DNA of 64,000 nucleotides from Mesodorylaimus sp. YZB2_4 (taxonomy: Eukaryota; Nematoda; Enoplea; Dorylaimida; Dorylaimidae): positions 124,001-188,000 of the forward strand of contig JASANH010000585.1 of NCBI GenBank assembly GCA_030248295.1, in the 5' to 3' direction. Below are positions 11,859 through 30,900 of the stretch, piece by piece. A program made the position numbers and the translations under genes. Under the pieces are notes generated by a model. It ran no database searches, had not been told where the DNA came from, and was given only the letters and a program-made list of their open reading frames with translations. The first letter of the stretch is position 1; every line of letters starts with the position of its first letter.

Positions 11859-12194
11859 TCATTCAGCGTCATCAGAATCCTCTTCGTTTTCCTCAGCAAA
11901 GTTCCCGTCGCCGGCTTCCAAATCGCTGCTCGAATTGGTCAATGACCCTTCCTCGCCGGCTTCGGCTTGGCTTTGATCTGGCGATGTCATTTCGGCGATG
12001 ATGCGCGGCACGGTTTCGGCAGCTATTTCTTGCACCACGTTGCGCAAGAGTGTCTTTGAGATGTCACCGATTGTCGCACGAGCAAACAGTGGAACATCGC
12101 CGACCGCCCACGACGCAAGTACACCTTGCCGACCAGCATAGTCGATCAGTGCTCGGATTCCGGCCGCAGGTGCACGAGTTGCGGGAGGACTTTT
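11859..12194 (-). CDS. Open segment with acidic C-terminal tail, unassigned
   Basis: A minus-strand frame of about 111 codons runs from a stop at 12195-12197 to the stop codon at 11859. It contains an amphipathic stretch (GDISKTLLRNVVQEIAAE, then VPRIIAEM) and ends in a Ser/Glu/Asp-rich tail (EENEEDSDDAE). The biased, protein-like composition suggests a genuine terminal exon or a relic of one, but I cannot find its upstream exon and recognise no family. It lies within a repeat-rich region, so a decayed element is also possible. Confidence 0.3.
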   Translation of the reverse strand, partial: KSPPATRAPAAGIRALIDYAGRQGVLASWAVGDVPLFARATIGDISKTLLRNVVQEIAAETVPRIIAEMTSPDQSQAEAGEEGSLTNSSSDLEAGDGNFAEENEEDSDDAE

Positions 12195-13345
12195 CTACTT
12201 TGGATTTCGCTTCAGCAGACGGATTGATGATTATCGGCTGACTATGGTTCAGCGAGATCCGGCTTGGCAGGCTGACGCTTGCCATCTTCCTCAACCGACC
12301 TCTCCGCAAGCCGACTCAGATAACAATGACGGGCGAGGAACATACAATAGCGCGCCCACCTGTGCTCTACTTTATTGTACTGTACAGTGCACTGTATCCT
12401 AGATATCTATATGTACTGTACTATAGTAGTTAGCCGCCCATGGTCTAAGCTGATGGATATGGGCAATGTGATAATATCGACCTATAATTTCCGCAGGACC
12501 GGCCCTGACTCATTCGACGTCAAATCTGATTTCAATCATATCATAAGAAAATCGGCCTACGCTGACGCATTGGTATTTGACTGAAAATAAGGCGCCAGAC
12601 TGGCCAGGACACTTCTTGTGCACTATTATGAGCGAGAGACATAGGAGGAAGGTTGAAGTTGATCGTTGCCTTTTTTACTACAGTAGCTTATCACTAGTGC
12701 AAGAATTATAGTCGATCTCGTAATTACTAAGTCGAAAACAATACACGCACAGTATATGACCGCTTATATTACAGCAGAACAAACCACACCGGAGATGGTG
12801 TGGCCCTAAATCGAAGGAATACGGGGATACTAGTCCTTGCTTGATTACAGGCTTGCTTCCTTATCAAACAGTCGCACATATACAATTACAAAACAGTCCG
12901 CTTGAACTATCTCTCATATCTACGAGTCGCTGATCCGCAATCGCCAATGCCTAAAGTCCAGCAAGATAGAGAAAGCAGTGTGACCTCAGCTTACGGTCGG
13001 CCGATGGATTCAAAGTTCGACTACTACCCAATCCAAAAATTTTAAGTCGAAATCAAACCCATTTCTTCAAGTCGAACCCAACCCATTTGCCAGTGAGCCC
13101 AAACCCAAACCGAAAAACCCCGCAGTTTTAAAAAAGGCCAAAAAACAAAGAGCCACTTTTGCTCACTGAAGTATCATCCTTACAACACGCTATGTTAGCA
13201 TGTTAGCATGGGAGTCTTTCCTGGTCCCCCATGGAGGCTCCAGGTAGCAAATTGAGGAAGCACATTCTGAGAGTTACACTTTGGAGCAGATAAGTGAGTC
13301 GAACCCGAAAAGCAAACCATACTCAAATTTTTAATTTTCCTGCTA
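12195..13345. other. Repeat-flanked noncoding stretch
   Basis: No gene is visible. It includes a small region rich in alternating tactgtac-like palindromes near 12375-12425. A decayed LINE lies to its right, but I see no reverse transcriptase motif here. Confidence 0.35.
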
Positions 13346-14536
13346 CTAATCTAGCCACTGATTACGACTAGCATCATCTATGCACATACCATAGGCCAGC
13401 CATCGAACTCTTGACCGCAAGATCGCCCGTCGAGTGTCATCCTCTATGATGCTTTCCAGTTCAGATTGCATGTCTGCCATGAGCCCCCGTCTCGTGCTCT
13501 GATAGATTGCCCGGTTGCTTATCCAAATTATCAATTGCGACTTGAAGTTCCAATTTGCGTATTGTTTTGTGAGACTTTTGACGGGCACAATACTGTATAG
13601 ATTTGTTCTGAACAGTCATTTAAAGGTAGTCCCATTGCGTCCGCCAATCCAGTTCTTGGTTGCTGTTAGCGCTTCCTCAATATTTTGCTTTATCATCGCC
13701 TGATAATCTCCGTACTGAAGGACGATGGTGTTCAGGCGCCAAAAACCTGGGCCACGAGCATGGAATCGGTGGCCCCGAAGACGGACACGACAATTTTATG
13801 ATCAGTAAACGGAGTTCGTGAGATGTGACTGTCCATTACTTGGTCAAGAAGATATGCTCGCACAAACCAGTAATCCATTCGACATTTGACGAGCGGGTAA
13901 CGCTGCTGCCACGTGAACTGCCGCGTCAGAGGGTAAAATTCCTTGAAACAGTCCACCTGATTCGAGTCAGACTGAATTTGACTTGTATCCCTCGTCACAT
14001 TCACCTTCGGCCAACTACGCCCCTAGATTTGTCCAGATCTGGGTTGAGCTACGTTCAAGTCCCTACCGACAATAATTGGTAGGTTGCTAGTATTAAACAA
14101 AGTCAGTGCCGCTCTGATCCTTTTAAAAAACTCAACTTGCTCCGAAAGGATTCGGACAGTACAGATTTACCATCACGACTCGCAGCTCCCTGATTCTCGC
14201 CGTATCTACGTATCTACTAAGCATCGCGTATCTCCTATCACCGTCCCTCCAGATTCGGTCAACTACAATGTCCAGGCCTCGTTCCAGCGCAATCGCGACT
14301 CCACGTGCTTTGTCAATTCCATACGAAAAGAAAATACTGTGCGAAAACCCCAATTGATGCTGCCAGGATACTTCTTCTGAATTTGTGCTGAGAGTCTCCT
14401 GCATGAAACAATTATCAAACGTCCCTTGCTGCAAGCATTGCCAAGGAGACCCTCTGTCCTGATGAGCCGAAGCAGTAAGAATATGCAGATGCGAATATAA
14501 AAGCCCATAGGAATGCAGATGCACATTGGTGCGCAT
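13346..14536 (-). mobile_element. Decayed non-LTR (LINE) retrotransposon, endonuclease region
   Basis: Reading minus, several frame-shifted blocks together spell an apurinic-type endonuclease of a LINE. From 14536 down they contain FDNCFMQET (the QET metal-binding motif), GVAIALERGLDIVVD, VVMVNLYCPN (VNVYAPN-like), IIVGRDLNVAQ (the GGDFN position), FTWQQR, RMDYWFV (RLDRIFV-like) and FTDHKIVV (the SDH-like histidine block). A further open block at 13588-13346 (SELESIIEDDTRRAIL) fits the linker between endonuclease and reverse transcriptase. Stop codons and frameshifts separate the blocks and no reverse transcriptase follows, so the copy is dead and truncated. Its 5' side runs directly into the minisatellite at 14520-14982. 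Confidence 0.72.
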
Positions 14537-14982
14537 CGTGTGCGCATCGTGTGCGCAACGGTTGGGTGCGCATCAGGGGCGTTTGATGCGCATTCTTTGC
14601 GCTTTGGGTGCGCATTGGCGCGTTTGATGCGCATTGTGTGCGTTTGATGCGCACTGGGTGCGTTTGATCCGCATTGTGTGCGCTTCTGGTGCTCATCGGG
14701 TGCGCATCGGGGTGCGCATTGGGTGCGCATCAGGGGCGTTTGATGCGCATTCTTTGCGCTGTGGGTGCGCATTGGTGCGTTTGATGCGCATTGAGTGCGC
14801 ATCAGGTGCGCATTGGTGCGTTCGATGCACACTGGGTGCGCATTGAGTGCGCATCGGGGCTGCCTTAGATGCGTTTGATGCGCGTTGTGTGCGCTTTGGG
14901 TGCGCATCGGGTGCGCATTGGTGCGTTTGATGCGCACTGGGTGCGCATTGTGTGCGCTTCGGGTGCGCACTGGTGCGTTTTT
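14520..14982. repeat. GC-rich minisatellite (gtgcgcat / tttgatgcgca units)
   Basis: About 460 nt are built from imperfect 10-12 nt units such as ggtgcgcattg and gtttgatgcgca. A longer block starting gcatcaggggcgtttgatgc occurs twice, near 14569 and 14727, showing higher-order duplication. The array has open frames on both strands (a 241-codon frame spans it on minus) with Ala/His/Arg/Asn-rich repetitive translations. This is expected from the repeat unit and is not evidence of a protein. Confidence 0.85.
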
Positions 14983-15274
14983 AGGCATTTTTAGTGGCAG
15001 GCATCAAAGCATTTAGTGGCATTTTCAGTGGCAGGCAAAGCATCAGACTTTGGCATTTTTAGTGCGCAGTCACTGAAGTTCGGAACTTCTCGGTGAAGCT
15101 GCACGCTCATTTTCCGTTACAGTCATTGCAGAAGCACATGATTACCACGCGTTGCCAGTGCAGAAAAGGCGTCACATCGAACAGAACGTACACACATACA
15201 GTATATCAAAATAGACCGCTCCGAGGTAAGGTAAGTCTTGTGCATCCTGCATCTTTCTGCCTGTCGGATCTGCA

Positions 15275-15925
15275 CTACTTTGGTGGTTTTGTAACCCATT
15301 TTGCATGGAGTGGTGCATTGAAAAAGGCAACTATTAGACCATCGAGTCTTATCATTAATATGTCTTGCAAATTTTCAGGTCTTAACGTGGCCCTGCGGTC
15401 ATACAAAATGTGATTTGAAAAACTGAAAAACCCTCGTTCTGCATCAGCTGATCCTGCAGGCAAACACAACACTATGTCTTCTCAACTCTGGATCCCATTT
15501 AAGACTTTCCTTAGCTAGAAAGTTTGTCCAAAAAGACAGAGGATCACTCTTAGTGAGAAACAACTGGTACTCATGGACAAGCAGCAAATGTGTCATGAAT
15601 GTTCTGAACTGATGACTGACGACATCTTTGTTGAATCCGAACCTCTCTGACAGATCCCTTATTGCCGTCGCCCTCGTATAAATTTCTCCAGCTGTTCTTG
15701 GCAGCTTGGATGGATTATACCCAATGGGTAATAGTTAATATCCTCTCGCCTAACTGATCTCGGTTTAAACTCCATAGTGCCAAGTAAGATTTTAAGTGTA
15801 TCGAAATCTTTAACACTGCATTTATTCCACCTCTCGTCCCAGCGTCTTCCATTCTCGAGCAAACCCATGATATTGTCGCCGTTCTCAGTATCACCGATTG
15901 AAGCACCCTCCCCATTTAGCAGCAA
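15275..15925 (-). pseudogene. Decayed hAT-family transposase C-terminus
   Basis: On minus, a block starting near 15472 reads CLPAGSADAERGFFSF, then LRPENLQDILMIRLDG, which is the hAT C-terminal dimerisation domain. In a second frame, 15660 to about 15450 reads DPLSFWTNFLAKESLKW, the region expected just upstream, and 15925-15659 supplies a third in-line block. One frameshift near 15450 and another near 15660 separate them. Only the C-terminal third is present and I see no terminal inverted repeats, so this is a dead fragment. Confidence 0.68.
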
Positions 15926-16013
15926 GTCTCGCTAGCTAGCTGAATATTCCACCGCTGACGCTATCCATCTAGTTTAGAAGATGTAGTTCAGCTCATAAAA
16001 TACAGCATCTAAT

Positions 16014-16200
16014 GCCTTAATCGGTGCCTACTGTACAAACCTCTGGACCTCGCTCTATTTTAGGCCTGCTGGTCTCGTGTCTGGCCGACTTAGGATAGGC
16101 GGGACAGCTCCCTGAACGTGCACTGACAGGTGAAGGCAAGATTCCACGCCTGTTACACAGTAAAAGCAACGCACGGGCGGGTCACGGTGACATTTGACTA
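16014..16200 (+). repeat. Dispersed repeat, copy B
   Basis: This is the second copy of the repeat at 11230-11425, same orientation. It differs by several substitutions and small deletions (for example a missing block after tactgtacaaac). The two copies bracket the LINE, minisatellite and hAT remnants. Confidence 0.7.
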
Positions 16201-17880
16201 GTGCACACTGTAAATCCTCATCTGTAGACCCAGAGCCTACAGAATTTTAAATTGTATGACCTGGGGTCAAAGGTGAGGAAGCTGCAGAACTTTGCTGCGA
16301 TTTACACTTAAGTGTTGCAAAGTACAACCACTGATGGGACGCTAAAACAGTAGCCATAATCACTTAGTCACATGGTGATCAAATCACATCACTCTTCACA
16401 TCCTTCGCTGGTATTCTGAGCTCGAAGGTGAAAGAAAAACCTGCCAGGTCAGCGCTTGACGGTTTTGAGCGGTTAAAGTTGGAAAAATTTTAAAAACATT
16501 AGTAAAAATTCCTCGTTCACCTTTGCATATTTTTTTACGACGAACATTTTAAAGTTGGGATTCTCAGTAAAAAGTACTTCTTCATAGACATATTTACTTG
16601 TACCTCGAGAGAGACCAATATAAGTTTCATGCACTGTGCGGTAGATTCTCACCTGTATTTCCCCGCATAAAACCGTTTTGTGAAGTACACGTAGGTACAG
16701 TGCCTTCGACATTTTCCACAGTTTTTTCCTCTCATCATTTTATTGCTGCCACTAACAAAAAAGCTTATTACTGCTATAGGGGACTAAATGTCATGTTGTG
16801 CCTGTAATAGGACCAACCTAGTTAGACTGATAAGACCTAGTCTTCCAGCAAGACTGCAGTAAAAATTAGCAACCCACGTAGCTTGCAAGCTATGGGTTAG
16901 TGTGACTTGTTGGCATGCTTTGCACCTTGAGACGCGCATAATTTGTTTGTTTTTGACCTCAAATGTGTTTAATAATTGTCATAATGTTGCATCAGATGTT
17001 GGATAAACTGCATAAAGATCGTCAGCAAATTTAGAGAAATGGATAGATTCTTCGTGGTCGATAAGATCGATTAAAAAGTACGTTGTTTGAGAAATGTTAG
17101 AAAGAAGCTACTCATCGACAGTCCTCAGTACCTCAGATTTTTCATCGATTTTCGAGAGCCTTAGCAAAGCCTGCTAAACAGTTTATCTCTTATCCGATGG
17201 ACGATGCTAGAATTCGGCACGGCTTTAAATCACGGAAATTACGGAAACTTCCACAAGAGCTGAGCTGCGTTAATTGTACTCACATTCGCCCTCTCTACAA
17301 GGACTTACTTGTCTGGCACAGGCAACAAAAGCCCGCCATCCTTCACATGTACTCGTATATTAGATTTGCATGGGCGGTCACATACAGTATAAACACTGGA
17401 CTGAAAGTACCAGTGAGGGGCTATAAAATTTTCTCTGACCCAGGGTCTTAACCGAGGGTGGCATCAAGTGCTCGAATACGGTAGGTACACCTCACCCACC
17501 TCGATCATGTATCCTTGTCGTATTGACACCCATGCGCCCAGATTAGAGTAAAACGTAGAAGACTGTCCAGGCATATAAAATGAGGACTAGCCCAAACAGC
17601 CTGGGCCTGGCTTTGAAACGAACGGGCAAGAGGTAACTAGCAAGGACCACTGTGTGTTGCGACTGCGATCGCGCTGGAGACACCGGCCACTCTGATCCCT
17701 GATATACAGACGACATCCCTGCTGCTTCTGCGACATCCTGGTATGGTATGGTTAATTCAGGCACAGAGTTCGTTTGGAATTTGAACCACGCGGCGTTACT
17801 GAATTGCCCAGCAGCACTTTAGGACAGAAGTATTAATTAGCGTACATACTTGTTATCAGTTGACTATTTGCATGATGTTT
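16201..17880. other. Noncoding stretch
   Basis: No gene, RNA or clear repeat is recognised. Short open frames (for example 16473-16712 minus and 17197-17451 plus) have no similarity and no splice support. Confidence 0.35.
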
Positions 17881-18175
17881 TGTTTCCCATTCGGTGACAT
17901 GCAAATGCTATAGACCAGTGTACTAGGACTCGTATATAAGGGCCGTGTGAGGCAGTGTTGATATTTTAATTGGACCAGTAAACACCTCGATTGTTCAATA
18001 GCCCATCGATTCCGCCAACGTCGCTTCAGGCCATATCAGCGTGCAATCGGCAAGCACTAATGTGGTGAAATCGGTTTCTGGGTGACATCTAACAACCTCC
18101 AGACCAATCTCACGTACCTCCAGAAAGCCTCATCACACTAGCATCGCACCTGTACCTACATACCTGGCGACCCGC
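17881..18175 (+). mobile_element. Possible solo LTR
   Basis: A block resembling a long terminal repeat: a TATA-like tatataag at 17933-17940, a downstream transcript-like region, and at its right edge tggcgacccgcgc (from 18164), which looks like the primer-binding junction found just inside Ty3/Gypsy or BEL elements. No second LTR, gag or pol is visible nearby. This is pattern recognition only. Confidence 0.25.
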
Positions 18176-18916
18176 GCTTACGATTTGAATCCAAAAACTG
18201 GATTTAACATCGCCCCGAGGTTACATCTTTTGTCATTTCTATGGCCAGTTTTTATTCGCCCGGTGGTGGCTTTAGCACCGCACATGTATGGGTTATGCCT
18301 CCTGCTGAAAAGGATCGGAAAAAAATCTGATTGGGTCGAGCTGTCCACGTTCTTTTGTTTGGTGGTCGTTGTTCATCATCATTCTTCATGGTCTGGTGCC
18401 AGGGAGAGGCAGTCATTCCTGTTCAGTCTTTTCCCTTATCATTCAATGGACCTGACCTGTCTTCCCGTATTGCCAACCGCCAAGCAGTAACCATATTTGC
18501 TAGATTATTGTTTTAGAAGCCCGAACCTCGAAAATGGACAGCCCACCATCTCGCCTCGTCCATCGGATGGAGCAGAAAAGTCGTCCTACTTTTCGGACGG
18601 CTCAATGAACGCAACAGGCGACAGTGCCCGGAAACAACGCACAACACCCTTTTTTCGCCCACTACATCAGTTTTGACCAACACCACGACAACCTTAGCTC
18701 TCCCAGCAGCACCTGGGATATTGGTGAATTGCATATTTTTATATTTCAGGCTCAAAGCACAGGCTACCCCGTTCTTACTAACTGGGTGCTCGGCTAGTTG
18801 TATACTAATTAGTTTTGTAATGGGGGTCGTTTTACTAACCGTTTTCATGTGACACGTACTAACACTATGTATTGTGCAATTTTTCGGCCATCTGTGCGTG
18901 CATCGCCAGATGTCAT

Positions 18917-18922
18917 TTTAAT
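18917..18922 (-). terminator. Candidate polyadenylation signal ATTAAA of alpha-tubulin
   Basis: The hexamer ATTAAA on the minus strand lies about 240 nt beyond the tubulin stop codon. It is conserved in the duplicated copy near 63765. No nearer canonical signal is obvious. The assignment is inference. Confidence 0.35.
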
Positions 18923-19161
18923 TTGAAACAAGTTAATAAACTGTCTTGAGCTCAGATGAGTGATCACGCGAGTGTCGGGATGGAATCGTGCATAGACGTC
19001 ATGGTTTCTGTGTGGTCAAGGCAGTGGCACAAAACAAGGGCGACTGTATTTGCGTAAAGACCGATCGCTACCTCGGGCTAGTGCCTAGACATACGCGATG
19101 GTGGCATCTGTACATACAGTGCCTGTGCTGGAGTGCGGTGCTCGTCAGTGGATCCAGTCTT

Positions 19162-21338
<2,177 letters not shown>

Positions 21339-22005
21339 GGGTTCGGCTGATCACAATTTCGGTAGAGCTCGTTACAGCTACGATCACTACACGCCTACAA
21401 ATCGTGCGTATGGTCGACCCGACGTGTTGGCTCAAAGCACGCCTTCCGAAGAGCTCCGTTTGTAGAAACCAGGGTTGCTAACGAGTTAGGCTCGGATCTA
21501 TTGTTGCTAAGATGCGCACGCTTTAAAATCATTCACACGCACCCAGCTTCCAATATTGATCCACCAATTTTGGCTCTCGACCCGTCAACTTGGCGTAGCG
21601 AATGCCTACCAAGTACATTTATGAGCGGGACTAGGCGAGCTCGAGCAGTCTGTTACGATGCGTCCAGTCTCTCCATGCCGACAGTTACCCAGTGGCCATC
21701 AAATCAGCTGAACCGACTCGTCTTGTATCTCCCTCCTCGGCCAGATCACGCGCCACCGAACCAGCTCTCAGGCCATAAACCGTTTATTGTAATCAGCCCG
21801 TGCACCGGTTTTAGAAAATACAAGGTCAAAACGTACACCGGAACTCACGAACACGATCGATGCCCAGTATATCACATTTGGCAAGCCTAGAATACGGCAA
21901 ATGCATTGACGCACTGACCACCGCTCATAAGTAAACAACAAGTTTTCATAAAACAGGAACTATGAAATTAATTTGTACAAACACGAAGCAGTCGGCCACG
22001 TCAGG
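21339..22005. other. Intergenic between alpha-tubulin and receptor guanylyl cyclase
   Basis: Both flanking genes read minus. The interval should contain the tubulin promoter and the cyclase 3' end. I see no TATA motif or RNA gene that I can support. Confidence 0.35.
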
Positions 22006-27959
<5,954 letters not shown>

Positions 27960-30900
27960 GGCTTTTCGACAACCAAATGCGTGTGCCCTCGGTTAGGAAA
28001 TGGCAGGAATCAAAGCGGCCAATTACTCCCTCTCCCTCGCATCCGGCTCGCCGTAATCCTATTTTGCAGTATGGCCGATTCGATGTCAAGGGCCCGTAAA
28101 AGGCAATGGCTGCATATGACGCAAATCAGAGCGTTTCTTTCGGCTGGCAAAAAGACCACAATCCGAGGGCTGGCTTGTGTGAGATGAGTGAATGTCCGTC
28201 TTCCTCCGTCTCTTTCCCAGTCAAAGTCGAACAAATGGCGCGCACAGTAGCAAGCGTCGAGATTACTGCCAGCTGCTAACACGCGTTCCGCCTTCTCTCG
28301 TCGCCCGAGCTATGGCCTTTTTTTAAATTGCCACCGTCGCCAGCACCAGTGGCACAGAAAAGGGCGGACCGGATGGGTGGCTGGCAACGAATAACCAAAA
28401 GCGCTATGCACGCTCTCCTTATAATCAAAGTATGAACAGACGCCTCAAAACGGATTACGATTCAGCGTGCATGTCGCACGTTGCACCGGCACAGGCCAGG
28501 TTAGTGCCAGTATATCATTCCTAAGCAGCGCATCATCGCCGTCGACTCCGCCCGGTTTGGCGCATATCGCTCGAGAAAGGCAGCCCACTCCCACAATAAT
28601 CTCCTTTCGCGCTCGCCCGCTCGCCCTCCCGGCGACACAACTTTCGGCTTAAATACACAATAAAACTTCAAATAGCGTGTCTTGTCGACAAATAATTAAC
28701 AAATGAACAACCAGTCTCCGTCGCCAGCCCAAAACTTAAATCCGTGTTACGAAACGAGATACGAACCAGACCAAACGCTGAAACCGAGCCTCGATGAACT
28801 GGAGAGGCCAGAGAGCGTCGAACGGGGCAGCTGCTCCAATACTTTTAACCTTGAAATGATGGAATGTTCGAGGGAGAACAAGGAACCCAGGAGAATACGT
28901 AAAAGTTTTTATGCGAATCGACGTAAAACTCGTCCGTTCCATACACGACTCACAAGCCGCGTGTCGCTTCGGCTGAAATAAAAAATAGGCGAATCCATGC
29001 TTGAATTCGAGTCGGACAACAGCCGCAAAAAGGTGGCCTGTAAGACTGGCAACGTCGTCGACTTTGTGTCTTCTCGTCTAGCTCGTTCCAAGTCGTCTTC
29101 CTGTGTACATACATAACGAATGACGAAGCCAGGCCCGAGTACTTTCTAGGCCTGCTACTAGGCGGCACAAATTTCGTCCAAGAGAGCTCGATAAATTGGC
29201 TACGAAAGGAACAGACGACGTCTGATACCTATTCGTTGACGTCGTTTCGAGCTTCGGAGCTCCGGACGCCGAGCTATGCATAGGATATGTAGAGCCTACG
29301 GAAGCACACTGCGCCGTCGTTCATCTGTTACCCGGCTCTGACCGATGACTTCACGCAAAGAAGCCAAGGCACTCCTTATACGGCGACAAAGTAAAGCTGC
29401 GTAGTTCGTTTTGAGCAGCCGAGTTCCGGCTATTTTCGAGTGCGAGCACGCAATCCAAGTATTAGAAGGTAATTTGCTATTCGCACTGATCCGAGCCCGT
29501 GTTCACGTCTTTTGGCCAAGATTCCAAAAGTGCAATGCGCCATCGACGAGCGTGACAGCATCGTTTACGCATAATTGACGTTTCACTTCCACTCCGCGCC
29601 CGTTTTCCATCAAAATGTCGAATGGGCGAACGTTGGAGCGGCGGCTCGATTAGCCGGCATTGGAGGCTCGTATTTGTCCCTCGTTCAATGCCTTAACAGA
29701 CCTATAATCTGCGGGCGGTGGAGCTGGTCGCCGGGGCTGCTGCCGTCCGTCGACTCGGGCAACAATGACTGCCAAGGACGACAAAAAATAGCCTACGCCC
29801 GGCTTTACTAAGGGCGCCGCTTTCAACCAGGTCCAGCCGGAAGCCGTTTATCACACGTCTCCACCAAAACGACCACCCGTCACCCGTGCCCGTCTCGTAA
29901 AGCATCGTTTAAAAGTCGAGTATTCCGAGCCGAGGGTCCAAAGAATAAGAACGTGGCGCGTAGCAAGCAGCTTTCTCTTTTCCAATATAAAAACTGACTA
30001 ATACCACTACAACCGAGTTGGTGGTCGGCCACGTATGGACTTGGATGGAATGTCTCCTATCGATCCTTCCTCTCGGCTCTCATTCTTCTGCTAAAAGTGT
30101 GACGGAAACGCGCGTATTCTCGTGTTTAGCTCGTCGATGGGCCCGTGTACCACGCACCAAATTACATCCACTAAAACGTTGCGCAGCAGCAGCCTTTCTC
30201 GCCTCGGGCTCTTCACGAGCCACGTCAACCTAAGCCAAAGCCCGAGAACAGACCGTGAAGCTGGCAAAAAATCGTCCTCTTTTCCCAGAGTCGCCCCGAG
30301 TCTAATTCGTCTCGACGCCTCTCAAGATGACCGTTAGCCTTTCACAGGCTCCGCCCGTCCTCGTTCCAGAATATTGCCCCGCCTTGCAACAGTTTTTTAT
30401 GACTTGCAATCACCTAGACGACGTATTTCCGATAGGGCGTAATATTTTCAGTCTCCATGCTCTCCGTAGTCAGCTCGGTTCGAGGGACTGGCCGCTGACA
30501 CTAGGCTCGGCATGAATCCACTTTCGTAGCCGTCACTTGTTGCCATTCGTTTTCTTCTTTTCATCCACCCCGCTTTCACTGGCCCCCTTTTTTCTTCCCG
30601 GCGATCCTGGCGATTGGTGGAACTCTATTTCCGTTTTCCACGACGGGACGGTCGGCTATCAGGGCAGCTTATTCCTCAAAAGACCATGCTACGGCCAGTT
30701 TCCGATGCCCCCTCGCCGTCACTGACGACTCGAGCCTTGCGTCCGTCTCGATAAGCCAATCGAAATTGGAAATTAATTTATCGAACGCCCGCAGAATCGA
30801 ATCATGTAAGCCACATTGAAGCTCAACCTTCTCGCCATCGCCCGCTCTTAGTCCTCTTTTCTCCGAGCCCTATCTTTGTGTTTTCCCAAATGCAATTCTA

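Noticed and set aside
14263..14988. 241-codon open frame with repeated Ala/His/Asn/Arg units
   Set aside because: It is the translation of the minisatellite units; the opposite strand is open too, and the frame runs into the decayed LINE.
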